A stretch of DNA of 49,994 nt from Prosthecobacter debontii (GCF_900167535.1 NZ_FUYE01000021.1:61641-111634), one strand, 5' to 3'; positions 6,691-15,192 are shown, counted from the first letter of the stretch. Translations and numbers: made by a program. The notes: a model not told the origin generated them from the letters alone.

Positions 6691-8064
6691 ATGAATCGAA
6701 TCATCGCTGGGTTATTCCTGCTCACCCTGTCAGCCGGAGCTACTTTGCCAGATCTACGCGTGGCGGCAGATCGCCGGCATCTCGAAACAGTGGAAGGTCA
6801 ACCTTTCTTTTTGTTAGGGGATACGGCTTGGGAATTGTTTCATCGTCTCACCCGCGAGGAGACCCAGCTGTATTTGAAAAATCGTGCCGATAAAGGTTTT
6901 AACACGATCTTCGCTGTGGCCTTGGCTGAGTTCGAATTTGATCAGCCGAATGCCTACGGGGAGATGCCTTTGGAAAACAATGATCCCGCACACCCCCGAG
7001 ATGCCTATTTTAAACATGTGGATTGGGTCGTGAACCAAGCGGCTGAATTGGGGCTTTATACCGCGCTACTCCCAACATGGGGAGATAAGTGGAATCAGAA
7101 GTGGGGAAAGGGGCCTGAGATTTTTACTCCGGCTAATGCGGAGGTTTACTGCGAGTGGTTGGCGAAACGATATCAAGACAAACCCATCATCTGGGTGCTC
7201 GGCGGAGATCGTCCGGTCGAGAATGAGGCACATGAGGCCATCATTCGAGCCATGGCGGCTGGTCTGAAACGGGGGGATGGTGGCAAGCACTTGATCTCCT
7301 ACCATCCGAAAGGCGGGAGCAACTCTTCAGATTACTGGCCCGATGAATCTTGGTTAGACTTTCACATGTTTCAGAGCGGCCATGGGAAGCAGGCGACTGC
7401 CAACTATGACAAGAACGCGAAGAATCTCGCCTTACCCGCTTTGAAACCCACGTTGGATGGTGAGCCCTGCTATGAAGATCATCCCGTCCGCAGCCTCATG
7501 AAGGATGGCAAAGCCACGATTTGGTTTGATGACTACGATGTGCGTCGGGTCGCTTGGTGGAGTGTTCTCAGCGGGGCCTGTGGCCATGTCTATGGCACGC
7601 ATAGCATCTGGCAGTTTCACGATTTGACCAAACGGAAGCAGCAGACGGATGCTAGGACTCCCTGGCCTGAAGCGATGGATCTACCTGGGGCACGTCAGAT
7701 GGGCGTCATGAAGAAGTTTATCGAGACTTTGGACTGGACGAAGCTGCGTCGTGATGACGCCTTGATCATGCTCGAAGGCGAAGCTCTTAAGCCTGGCAAC
7801 AAACCCATGGCTACGGTGGCCGTGGATGGCTCATTGGCGGTGGTTTATGTGCCCGCTTATCCCAACAACGCCATTTCCCTGCAGTTGAGTCGGTTGAAGA
7901 TTCCTGGCTCCGAAGTGGACTTCCAAGCTTACTCTGCAGCAACCGGGGAACCCTCGGGCCTAACTAGGATTGAATCAGGCGATCTGCTTGTCATCAAACC
8001 TTTATCAGAGCCGGACGAGCAATCGGTTCAAGATTGGGTGCTGGTCATCAAGAAGAAGCCTTGA
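6691..8064 (+). CDS. Secreted DUF4038-type glycoside hydrolase
   Basis: A signal peptide (about 1-18) is followed by a TIM-barrel domain of the DUF4038 (apiosidase/GH140-like) family. Family-like blocks are FFLLGDTAWELFHRLT, YLKNRADKGFNTIFAV, LPTWGDKW, IIWVLGGDRP and, later, LDGEPCYED. The C-terminal ~90 residues (from about 365) form a beta-rich domain of the 'putative collagen-binding' type that usually accompanies DUF4038. Expected role: extracytoplasmic cleavage of a plant-type polysaccharide side chain. The exact substrate is not visible. ATG 6691 was preferred to the adjacent GTG at 6688 because TGAGGG at 6681-6686 then lies at a workable distance. It faces the Gfo/Idh gene across a repeat-bearing gap. 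Confidence 0.85.
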   Translation: MNRIIAGLFLLTLSAGATLPDLRVAADRRHLETVEGQPFFLLGDTAWELFHRLTREETQLYLKNRADKGFNTIFAVALAEFEFDQPNAYGEMPLENNDPAHPRDAYFKHVDWVVNQAAELGLYTALLPTWGDKWNQKWGKGPEIFTPANAEVYCEWLAKRYQDKPIIWVLGGDRPVENEAHEAIIRAMAAGLKRGDGGKHLISYHPKGGSNSSDYWPDESWLDFHMFQSGHGKQATANYDKNAKNLALPALKPTLDGEPCYEDHPVRSLMKDGKATIWFDDYDVRRVAWWSVLSGACGHVYGTHSIWQFHDLTKRKQQTDARTPWPEAMDLPGARQMGVMKKFIETLDWTKLRRDDALIMLEGEALKPGNKPMATVAVDGSLAVVYVPAYPNNAISLQLSRLKIPGSEVDFQAYSAATGEPSGLTRIESGDLLVIKPLSEPDEQSVQDWVLVIKKKP

Positions 8065-8268
8065 TCGAGACAGCTTTGGATCTGGGGCTTGGAGTGAAGC
8101 CCCAGATTGTGGAAGCCTTATACCAACCTGATGAAATCATGAGTCAAAGTGGAGGGCAAGACCGAGTCCGCTCCTCACTCCAGCTGTTTCGCGGCGCAAA
8201 AGGTGAGGTGAGGAGGCGTGAGAGTCCTGTTTCTACCCTCTCATTTCATGTGGATATCAAACATCAGC

Positions 8269-8362
8269 GCGGCCAGAAGGGCCGCAGGATTCAGCCCAGG
8301 CCGCAAGGCCTGGGTTCGCCGAACACGGTTGATCAACCCTCGTCGCGCTCTGAAGGAGCGCG
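8269..8362 (+). repeat. Triple-hairpin repeat element, left copy
   Basis: Three stems occur in a row: A GCGGCC/GGCCGC (8269-8274/8280-8285), B CCCAGGCC/GGCCTGGG (8295-8302/8307-8314) and C CGCGCTC/GAGCGCG (8344-8350/8356-8362) with loop TGAAG. The linker GGATTCAG sits between A and B. The same order, linker and TGAAG loop recur on the opposite strand at 8401-8503 with different stem sequences. The element lies between two convergent genes. Confidence 0.8.
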
Positions 8363-8400
8363 GGAACGGGTGGCATGTTTTCGCCTCTCGTTCCCTCTCC

Positions 8401-8503
8401 CGCGACCCTTCAGGCCGCGACCTTTGAGATGTCGGTCTCTTCCCACGCACCCAGGGCTTGCTTCGCTTCGCCCTGGGCTGAATCCGGCGGTCCTTTGGAC
8501 CGC
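8401..8503 (-). repeat. Triple-hairpin repeat element, right (inverted) copy
   Basis: Read on the reverse strand, stem A is GCGGTCC/GGACCGC (8487-8503), then the linker GGATTCAG, stem B is CCCAGGG/CCCTGGG (8450-8477, longer loop) and stem C is CGCGGCC/GGTCGCG with loop TGAAG (8401-8419). Each stem differs from the left copy yet still pairs. The rest of 8065-8599 shows no gene. Confidence 0.8.
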
Positions 8504-8599
8504 AAGGCCCTCTGATACCCGCCTAACGAAATAACGCCTCACATTCGTGGGGTGAGGAGTGGGCTGAAATGTTTTACCACTTTAAATTTCACTTTGGTA

Positions 8600-9724
8600 T
8601 TAAAGGGTGAAGGCAGGTAGTTTGACTATCTTCCCCCCCGCCATGGCGGACTCATGGGCGCAGAGGCCCACACAGGTCCAGTTGGCGGATTGCTTGGCGT
8701 TCGGGAAGGGTGCACGATCTTCGACCAGGGCCATGGCAAATTCGTGGGCGAGATGGGGATGGCTACCGCCATGACCACTTCCCTGTGTGAAGCTGAGGTG
8801 AGTCTTCTTGGAGAGATCGTAAACACCTTGGGTCGTGAAGTCGCGAATGCTCTTGGGCAGGCGCTTGGCGTAATCTGGGGCCTTCACCAATTTCGGGATC
8901 TTGTGCTCGGGTAGTTTGGCCGTGTGCATGACCAGAGGTTCATGCTCGATGAGAGGCCATTCGATGGTGGCTTTATCACCATAAACATCGATGCTCTCAC
9001 GATATTGACGGGCCGTATCGAACAAGCTGCGAATGACACGCGCGCTGAGATCGCTGTCCTTGAATTTCACATGAGCCGTTTCTACGGCAAACGGGGAGCC
9101 ATAGTGCTTGATCAATTCCGGGCGGATGGTGCCTGATCCAAAGCAGCTCACGTATTCTGCGGGGGTGCCAGCAAGCGCTGCCACGGGGCCAACACAGTGG
9201 GTGGCATACCACATGGGAGGCAGACCCGGCCAGTAGTTGGGCCAGCCATCCATATCCTGCTGATGGCTGGATTGCAGGAACTGTAGCTTGCCGAGCTTGC
9301 CTTTCTCATACTGCTCCTTCATGAAAAGGAATTCACGGGCATACACCACGGTCTCCATCATCATGTATTTGAGCCCCGTTTTTTTGACGAGCTCACAGAT
9401 TTTTTTGCAGTCCTCAATGGAGGTCGCCATGGGGACGGTGCAGGCGACATGTTTGCCAGCTTTCAAGGCTTCGATTGACATCCAGCCATGGTCAGGGATG
9501 GGGGAGTTGATGTGCACAGCATCGATCTTCGGGTCCTTGAGTAACTCCTGATAGTCTGCGTAACGGACATCGATGTCGAAGGCATCACCGATGGTCTTCA
9601 GCTTTTTCGGGTCACGCTGACAAATGGCATAACAAGTGGTATGGGGATGGCGCTGCCAGATGGGGATGAACTCCGCCCCGAATCCGAGGCCGACGACGGC
9701 GATGTTTAATTTCTTGGGTGGCAT
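8600..9724 (-). CDS. Gfo/Idh/MocA-family oxidoreductase-like protein
   Basis: The 374-residue protein has an N-terminal Rossmann fold (IAVVGLGFGAEFIPIW, residues about 8-23) and the dimerisation/catalytic fold of the Gfo/Idh/MocA family, which uses NAD(P) to oxidise or reduce sugars and cyclitols. The usual 'AGKHVxxEKP' motif is here AGKHVACTVPMATS. The lysine that normally acts in catalysis is therefore Val, which may mean altered or lost chemistry. The start at 9724 (MPPKKLNIAVVG) is preferred because the upstream residues do not fit the family. A candidate promoter lies just upstream. No signal peptide is seen. Sugar-derivative metabolism is the likely setting, but the substrate is unknown. 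Confidence 0.85.
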   Translation of the reverse strand: MPPKKLNIAVVGLGFGAEFIPIWQRHPHTTCYAICQRDPKKLKTIGDAFDIDVRYADYQELLKDPKIDAVHINSPIPDHGWMSIEALKAGKHVACTVPMATSIEDCKKICELVKKTGLKYMMMETVVYAREFLFMKEQYEKGKLGKLQFLQSSHQQDMDGWPNYWPGLPPMWYATHCVGPVAALAGTPAEYVSCFGSGTIRPELIKHYGSPFAVETAHVKFKDSDLSARVIRSLFDTARQYRESIDVYGDKATIEWPLIEHEPLVMHTAKLPEHKIPKLVKAPDYAKRLPKSIRDFTTQGVYDLSKKTHLSFTQGSGHGGSHPHLAHEFAMALVEDRAPFPNAKQSANWTCVGLCAHESAMAGGKIVKLPAFTL

Positions 9725-9745
9725 GGAGTGATGGAAATCGACCCG

Positions 9746-9774
9746 CTTATAACGGAGGCCATGCCGGACGTTAA
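9746..9774 (-). promoter_or_regulatory. Possible sigma70-type promoter for the Gfo/Idh gene
   Basis: On the reverse strand TTAACG (9769-9774) and TATAAG (9746-9751) are separated by 17 bp. The -10 box matches at 5 of 6 positions and the -35 box at 4 of 6. It would start transcription about 15 nt before the ATG at 9724. Confidence 0.35.
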
Positions 9775-9884
9775 AGGACAATTTTTAGGGTCAATCGGAC
9801 ACAGATCGAATCGTCAGATCATCTCTAGTTAACAATAAGCCTTGTCTACCGGATGGCCTTGGGAGGAAGTTCCTGAGGCGGCGG

Positions 9885-10820
9885 TCAGTCTTGAGCGCCC
9901 ATCAAATGATGGAGCAGATCTTCCTCGCTCGCCAAGCCCACAGGTTCGTTCTGATCGTTTAAGACCAGCACCAGGGTGCGTGCTCGTTTACGCATGCGTT
10001 GAAGCGTCTGGAGGGCGCTATCTTGCAGGTGCACAGCATCCAGGGTGCGCATGTGATGGCGCACGAGGCGGTCCGGTGGTGGGTGAGGTGGGAGGGCGGC
10101 GAGGTCCAGCACTCCGACAAATTGCCCTTGGTCACCGATCACCGGCAGGGTAGTGGCACCGTGCTCGCGAGCCATGATGAAAGCGGTCTTCAGCGGCAGA
10201 TCGCCGGAGAGAGCGACACTGCGGGTGAGTGGACGCATGACGGCTCCTGTGCGCAGCCGACGGTATTCCAAGGTGCGTTTGATCAAACGAGCGGCCCCGG
10301 AACTGAGCTGACCCTGCTTGCTCAAGACATCGGCCTGATGATAGAGATCATCTCGCCCCAGGGCTTCATCTGGAACACTGGTGGCTTCCGTGGGCGTGGC
10401 AGCCAGACTGCGGAACAGGGGGCGTGCTAAGCCCACACAGAGGACGAGCGGCGTCAGGGTGCGCAGACTGCGGAAAGGGTAACGACGAAAGAGTTTCTTG
10501 GGTAGTACTTCCAGGCCTAACAAGAAGATGGGAAGAGCTAGGAGAAACGCGATGAAATAACCCCACGGTCCGGAGATGCGGACCAGCTTCCAGGCGATGA
10601 TGAGAAAGGCCGCCAGGTTGGTGACATGATTGGTGACGGTGATAGCCCCCAGGAGCGCATCCCGATCTTCCACGAGTGGTAGCAGACGGGCGGCTCGGCG
10701 GTCTCCGGCTCCTGCGGCGTGGCGCACACGCACACGGCTGACGGAGATGACGGCGCTCTCCAAGCCTGATAGAGCGAAGGAGAGGCTCAGAGCAATGATC
10801 AACAGCATGAACCAAGTCAT
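9885..10820 (-). CDS. CNNM/CBS-domain membrane protein (HlyC/CorC-like), short form
   Basis: The protein has 311 residues. The N-terminal ~140 residues carry hydrophobic segments of a CNNM (DUF21) domain, including the conserved 'FALSGLESAVISVSRVRV' type start. A CBS pair occupies about 185-305 (GAVMRPLTRSVAL, TTLPVIGDQGQFVGVLDLA and VLVLNDQNEPVGLASEEDL). The protein stops right after the CBS pair, so it lacks the CorC_HlyC accessory domain found in its upstream neighbour. CNNM proteins are linked to magnesium or cobalt handling. The ATG overlaps the stop of the upstream CNNM gene (ATGA), so the two are translationally coupled and their products may pair. Confidence 0.85.
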   Translation of the reverse strand: MTWFMLLIIALSLSFALSGLESAVISVSRVRVRHAAGAGDRRAARLLPLVEDRDALLGAITVTNHVTNLAAFLIIAWKLVRISGPWGYFIAFLLALPIFLLGLEVLPKKLFRRYPFRSLRTLTPLVLCVGLARPLFRSLAATPTEATSVPDEALGRDDLYHQADVLSKQGQLSSGAARLIKRTLEYRRLRTGAVMRPLTRSVALSGDLPLKTAFIMAREHGATTLPVIGDQGQFVGVLDLAALPPHPPPDRLVRHHMRTLDAVHLQDSALQTLQRMRKRARTLVLVLNDQNEPVGLASEEDLLHHLMGAQD

Positions 10821-12079
10821 GATTCCAGTGCCTCCACCAAGGTGGGTTTTTTCAGGCGTAACTCCACCTGGAGGATACGCGCACGCACAACACGGCGCAC
10901 TTTGAGATCCGCTTCATCCAGGTGCACTCGTTCTCCTGGCTTGGGTTGATGACCGAGCAAATTGAAAACCAGTCCGCCGATGGTATCGAGGCCACCGCTG
11001 GCGGGCAGGGCGATTTGAAGTTCCTCAGCCACGTCGTCCAGGCGGGTACCGCCTTCCAACAAATAACGGCCATTTCCTAAATCACGAATCTCAGCGCCTT
11101 CTCCCTGCCAGGGAGCGGCTTCATAGAGGAGCCAGTCGGCGATTTCATCCTGACCGATCATGCCTTCCAAGCCGCCGTATTCATCCACGATGAGAACGGG
11201 CTGAGGAGAGCTTTGCAGGTGCTCATCCAAGACATCAAGAACGGGCATCGTTTCAGGAACGAAGGCGACAGGCCTCAGCATGTTGGCCCAGGCCGGACGC
11301 CCAGCCAGCCGCCACGCCACCGTATCGATGATGCCTTCCACCACATCGGGGTTTTCACCATACACCACGACGTAGCGCTCCGCAGATTGTTCGAGAACGG
11401 CGGCATTTTTCTCCGGCTTCTCAAAGGCGCTCATGAGTGTGAGATCGACACGTGGCACCATGCAGTCACGCACGGTAAGGCGTTCGATCTCCAGAGCTTC
11501 ACGAATCATCGAGGCCTCCGCAGAGTCGAGCAGTCCTTGCTCCTCACGCATTTCCACCAGAGTTTCAAACTCATCTAAGGTGATGGGAAGACGCGTTTTC
11601 ACGCGTTGAGGCACGATGCGCCTGATCAGGGCTTCGGTCGAGCGATCCGCCAGAGTCGAGATGGGATCCAGGACACTCCGCAGAGGATTGAGCATGCGCA
11701 GGCTGCCCAACAAGACGGCAGAGGGTGAACGCGCTGCCAAAAACTTTGGCATCATGTCCCCAATGAGCACCGTGCCGATGAAGAGGAGGCTGGCGGCGAT
11801 CCAGGGATTCCAACCGAAGGTGACCATCGGGCCTGATACCAAATGCAAACCGAGCGCTGCGAGAGCGAGGTTAAGCGTGGCCGAGAGTAACAGGGTGCGG
11901 TGCAACTGGACGAAGGGATTCGCTACAATCCTACGCAGCTTCCGTGCCACGCCTTCACGTGCTCTATCCGCCTGAAGCTCGAGATCACGCGCCATATGGA
12001 TGGCCGTCTCAGTGGCGGAAATGATCGCCAGTAGAGAGAGCAATGCCAAATAGGCGATGACTGAGAAGATAAAAGACAC
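10817..12079 (-). CDS. CNNM/CBS/CorC_HlyC membrane protein
   Basis: The 420-residue protein has a CNNM transmembrane domain (about 1-170), starting with a helix and then AIISATETAIHMARDLELQ, followed by a CBS pair (about 195-315, with RDCMVPRVDL and VLIVDEYGGLEGMIGQDEI) and a C-terminal CorC_HlyC domain (about 335-410, with LEGGTRLDDV and TIGGLVFNLLG). This is the standard layout of the HlyC/CorC family tied to divalent cation efflux or Mg2+ homeostasis. It uses a GTG start at 12079. No better start lies upstream in frame. It is followed by a second, truncated-type CNNM gene with a 4-bp overlap. Confidence 0.9.
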   Translation of the reverse strand: MSFIFSVIAYLALLSLLAIISATETAIHMARDLELQADRAREGVARKLRRIVANPFVQLHRTLLLSATLNLALAALGLHLVSGPMVTFGWNPWIAASLLFIGTVLIGDMMPKFLAARSPSAVLLGSLRMLNPLRSVLDPISTLADRSTEALIRRIVPQRVKTRLPITLDEFETLVEMREEQGLLDSAEASMIREALEIERLTVRDCMVPRVDLTLMSAFEKPEKNAAVLEQSAERYVVVYGENPDVVEGIIDTVAWRLAGRPAWANMLRPVAFVPETMPVLDVLDEHLQSSPQPVLIVDEYGGLEGMIGQDEIADWLLYEAAPWQGEGAEIRDLGNGRYLLEGGTRLDDVAEELQIALPASGGLDTIGGLVFNLLGHQPKPGERVHLDEADLKVRRVVRARILQVELRLKKPTLVEALES

Positions 12080-12196
12080 GGCTGAAAAAGAGACTTTCTA
12101 AAGCGTGGCGGATGGGGTCAAGCCCTATTGAAGGCAACATAGGCCTTTTACCATGCCCCGCTTCACTCATTCCTAAGAAGAGCCGTAAGCAGGTAT

Positions 12197-12469
12197 TCAG
12201 TAGGTGAAGAGGTCTTTGACACGGTGGTTAGAAGCCTCGGCTTCCGGTGCCTTCTGGCGCAAGGCTTTATTCAACGCTTCGGTAATCCGGCGCTTCATGT
12301 GCGGGGTGAGCCTGCGGCCTTTGCGTGCTCGTTGAACCGCTTTGTGAGTGAGCGGTTCGGCACAGGATTGGACGATATCATGATTATCCAGGCCGGCAGC
12401 AGTCATCAGGGCATCCAGAGGCTGGAGGCCGAGATCACGCACGATAGGTGTTTCTTCAGTGTCTGTCAT
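12197..12469 (-). CDS. Small basic protein of unknown function
   Basis: The protein has 90 residues. It begins 11 bp after the KdsD-type gene on the same strand, so it is probably cotranscribed. The central part (LTHKAVQRARKGRRLTPHMKRRITEALNKAL) is rich in Lys and Arg and has the spacing of two short helices, faintly like an HTH of the Cro/XRE type. The N-terminal part (PLDALMTAAGLDNHDIVQS) is neutral or acidic. I do not recognise a family. The link to KdsD may be conserved and could point to a small DNA- or RNA-binding protein, but this is inference. Confidence 0.6.
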   Translation of the reverse strand: MTDTEETPIVRDLGLQPLDALMTAAGLDNHDIVQSCAEPLTHKAVQRARKGRRLTPHMKRRITEALNKALRQKAPEAEASNHRVKDLFTY

Positions 12470-12480
12470 TGCATTGTTGG

Positions 12481-13452
12481 TTAGACGAGGCGGAGCCGGG
12501 TCAAGTCTTGTGTATCGACGAGACCGACGGGTCGGCCTTCGGAATCGATCACCACGACGTCGTCCACCCGGTTCTTTTGAAGGGTGGAGAGCACTTCGGC
12601 CGCCAGTTTATCCGCCTGGATGCTGACTGGGCGCGGGGTCATGTGATCCGCCACAGGGTGGGGCGCAATGGTGTGATCTTTCTGAAAGGCGCGCACGAAG
12701 TCGCCATGGGTAAACACCCCTGCGAGACTGCCGTCAGGATAACGGACGATGGCGGCACCGCTTCGTGCCTGGGTCATCGCTTGCAGGGCGTCCTGCACCG
12801 TGGTGCTAGGAGTGACGATCGCCACCTGATCCCCGTGCCGCATCACATCGGCCACGCGGGTGAGGAGGGCTCGTCCGAGCGATCCGCCGGGGTGTAGGCG
12901 GGCGAAGTCTTCTTGTTTAAAACCGCGTGCTTCCAGCAGGACCATAGCCAGGGCATCACAGAGTACGAGCATGGTGGTGGTGCTGGCGGTGGGGGCCAGA
13001 TTCAGCGGACAGGCTTCCTGGGTGACGGCGACGTCTAAGACGCAGTGAGCTGTGCGTGCGAGCGTGGATGAGGCACCGCCAGTGATGGCGATCATGGGCA
13101 GGTCCAGGCGCTTGAGGTGAGGCAGAATGCCGAGCAACTCAGAGGTTTCACCGCTGTAGCTCAGTAAGATAGCGAGGTCACCCGGAGCGATCACACCTAG
13201 ATCTCCGTGCAGAGCATCGCCCACATCCAGGCAAACGGTGGTGGCCCCGGTGCTGTTAAGGGTGGCGGTGAGTTTCCGGCCGATGTTGCCACTTTTGCCG
13301 ACGCCGCAGACGATGATCTTGCCTCGGGTGGCAAGGCAGTCTTGCAGCATCTGTATGGCTTGGGAAAAAGCCTCGCCGATGCGTTCATGCAGCCGTTCCA
13401 GTTCCTCGATTTCGAGGCGGATGACACGGCGTGCTAGGTCAGGGTAATTCAT
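12481..13452 (-). CDS. kdsD: Arabinose-5-phosphate isomerase (KdsD/KpsF family)
   Basis: KdsD interconverts ribulose-5-phosphate and arabinose-5-phosphate, the first step towards Kdo of lipopolysaccharide. The SIS domain is clear: IIVCGVGKSGNIGRKLTATL, DVGDALHGDLGVI and LLSYSGETSEL. It is followed by a CBS pair (about 200-320) ending VVVIDSEGRPVGLVDTQDL. The ~320-residue length is normal. The start is uncertain. ATG 13452 gives MNYPDLARRV, and an in-frame GTG at 13464 would add four residues; neither has a clear ribosome site. The next gene begins 11 bp downstream. Confidence 0.92.
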   Translation of the reverse strand: MNYPDLARRVIRLEIEELERLHERIGEAFSQAIQMLQDCLATRGKIIVCGVGKSGNIGRKLTATLNSTGATTVCLDVGDALHGDLGVIAPGDLAILLSYSGETSELLGILPHLKRLDLPMIAITGGASSTLARTAHCVLDVAVTQEACPLNLAPTASTTTMLVLCDALAMVLLEARGFKQEDFARLHPGGSLGRALLTRVADVMRHGDQVAIVTPSTTVQDALQAMTQARSGAAIVRYPDGSLAGVFTHGDFVRAFQKDHTIAPHPVADHMTPRPVSIQADKLAAEVLSTLQKNRVDDVVVIDSEGRPVGLVDTQDLTRLRLV

Positions 13453-13491
13453 GTCAGGAGCCACGGTTTCAAAGAAAACGTGGCAGCAGGG

Positions 13492-14427
13492 CTACCAGAC
13501 GCGTTCCAGAAAGCGTTCGACAAATCCCTTGGCGGCAGTGGGCTTGGAATACTTGCGGCCATCGGAGTTGGTGCGCTGCTCACTCGCATAGAGCGGGCCT
13601 TTGTGATCAATGACCTTGAGGGATTTGATCTCAATGCGAGCGATGGGGCAATCGTTGCTGTCCACGGGCATTTTGGCAACCTTCTCCAAGGTCTCAATGC
13701 CCGACACCACTTGACCGAAGACGGTGTATTTGCCGTCCATCGAGCCGTAGTTGCCCAGAGAGAAGTAGAATTGATACCCGTTGGATTTACGGCCTGGATT
13801 GACCTTGTCACTGCGGCGTCCCATGGCAACGGAGCCTTTGCGATGAGCGCGTTTGATCTCGGCTGGGATGGTCTTCGATTCACCTCCCGTGCCCCAGCGA
13901 TCACGCGCACCTTCGTCAGCCGTCAGCGGATCGCCTGTCTGCACCAAGAAGTTTTCAATGGCCCGGTGAAAGGCAAGGCCGTTGTAGGAGCCGGTCTCAC
14001 AGTTGTCCATGAAGTTGGAGACGGTCATGGGGGCGTCGTTAGGGTAGAGCTCAAACATCACGGTTTCCACCGCTCCGCCAAAGCTCACTTCCATCACGGC
14101 CAGTTTCCGCTCAGAGTCTTTGGGCCAGCTAGCGGGGTCCTCCATCTTCGGAGTGGCAAAGGTGGTCTTGCGATCTGTCGTGATCACCACAGGGCCGTTG
14201 GTCACTGGTGTGGCTGGGGCCGCATTGGTGGCATTACCTTTTTCGGCGGCTTCAAACAGCTCACGCTGCGCTTGCTCAGCGGCTTTATCGAGGGCCTGAA
14301 TGGGCTCTGCAGATAAAATGGGAGCAGTGGGCATGCCTGGAGTCGGCAGAGTGGGAGCAATCTCCTGGGCGGTCAGATTATTGAGACCCAGAACGAGCAG
14401 GAAAAAAGGAAGGATGAAGGGCTTCAC
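13492..14427 (-). CDS. Secreted cyclophilin-type peptidyl-prolyl isomerase
   Basis: The protein has 311 residues: a signal peptide (about 1-21), an Ala/Pro-rich linker (to about 105), then a cyclophilin domain to about 290. The active-site arginine is in GLAFHRAIENFLVQTGDP (Arg155). YQFYFSLG and YTVFGQVVSGIETLEKV are the other family blocks. It should catalyse proline isomerisation outside the cytoplasm, probably in envelope protein folding. The ~80-residue linker between signal and domain is longer than in E. coli PpiA. The gene lies 39 bp upstream of the kdsD start region on the same strand. Confidence 0.93.
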   Translation of the reverse strand: MKPFILPFFLLVLGLNNLTAQEIAPTLPTPGMPTAPILSAEPIQALDKAAEQAQRELFEAAEKGNATNAAPATPVTNGPVVITTDRKTTFATPKMEDPASWPKDSERKLAVMEVSFGGAVETVMFELYPNDAPMTVSNFMDNCETGSYNGLAFHRAIENFLVQTGDPLTADEGARDRWGTGGESKTIPAEIKRAHRKGSVAMGRRSDKVNPGRKSNGYQFYFSLGNYGSMDGKYTVFGQVVSGIETLEKVAKMPVDSNDCPIARIEIKSLKVIDHKGPLYASEQRTNSDGRKYSKPTAAKGFVERFLERVW

Positions 14428-14467
14428 GGCGGGGAAAACGAGAAGAAAAGCTCGGGCAGATCATTCA

Positions 14468-14785
14468 CTAGCGCAGGCTATTGACCGTCGCTGGGTCGAG
14501 CTGCGGTGTCGGAGTCGCGGGGGGTGCGGTATTCAGCGTCTCCCGTGCAGGGGCGGATGCTGAAGCGGCTGGGCTTGCAGGCATGCTGTAGTTCGAACTC
14601 GGAGCGGAATACTGATAGGTGCGCTTCGGTGCACCGCGAGATCTACGAGGCTGGAGTCCCCATTGCGTATCCAGTCGGTCGAGTTCCGAGACCGTTGGGT
14701 TCACCGCATCCACCCGGCCGGTGCTTTCGCAGGAGGCGAGAGTCAGCACGGCGCAGGCGGCGATAAGGAGATGCGAAAGACTCAT
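14468..14785 (-). CDS. Small lipoprotein of unknown function
   Basis: The protein has 105 residues with a lipoprotein signal: a hydrophobic stretch followed by lipobox LASC, so lipidation at Cys19 is expected. The rest is low-complexity and rich in Ser, Ala, Pro and Thr, with one basic patch (RRSRGAPKR). It has no recognisable fold. It is upstream of the cyclophilin gene on the same strand (40-bp gap), so the two may be expressed together. Envelope anchoring is inferred; function is unknown. Confidence 0.7.
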   Translation of the reverse strand: MSLSHLLIAACAVLTLASCESTGRVDAVNPTVSELDRLDTQWGLQPRRSRGAPKRTYQYSAPSSNYSMPASPAASASAPARETLNTAPPATPTPQLDPATVNSLR

Positions 14786-14898
14786 GAATAGAAAATAAAA
14801 AGGTTTAGACTCCTGATTCTAGGCACGTCGCCACCTACAAGCAACCTTGAATCGGGCTCTGTCAGTCGGGAGTCTGGAATCTTGACAGGGGTGCCCCC

Positions 14899-15192
14899 TC
14901 AGTGTGTTGGCGGAGGGCTGCTTAGGCGGATGGCACCGCGCGTGTCTTCAAGACGTACCTCTTGGCCTTTTTGCGTGATGCAGATTTTCCTCTCCCTCTG
15001 AAGCTTACCTGCTTCCTGCCGCACGACCTCCATCCAACCGCGCCATCCCTGTGGAAAGAGATGGCGGGCGACCTCCGAGGGGCAGATGCTTTTCCCGGCA
15101 CCGCGAGTCTGGACCATTCCCAGGATCGTTTCCGCAATGAGTTTCCGGTCAGGTAACTGATCGGGAGGCTCCAGTCGGGGCTCTGTTTTCAC
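14899..15192 (-). CDS. DUF3253-domain protein
   Basis: The 97-residue protein has the DUF3253 pattern: ICPSEVARHLFP, then WMEVVRQEAGKLQRE, then ICITQKGQEV and RGAIRLS. The family looks like a small winged-helix fold, but its role is unknown. The start is GTG at 15190-15192 and overlaps the stop of the flavin reductase gene (GTGA), so it is translationally coupled to that gene. No metal-binding or catalytic residues stand out. Confidence 0.82.
   Translation of the reverse strand: MKTEPRLEPPDQLPDRKLIAETILGMVQTRGAGKSICPSEVARHLFPQGWRGWMEVVRQEAGKLQRERKICITQKGQEVRLEDTRGAIRLSSPPPTH

Noticed and set aside
8034..8534. Open frame of 166 codons across the 8269-8503 repeat
   Set aside because: It overlaps the end of the DUF4038 gene in another frame and is mainly repeat sequence; no coding support.
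12197..12469. Calling the 90-aa protein an XRE-type transcription factor
   Set aside because: The helix spacing is only faintly similar and no second helix match is convincing.
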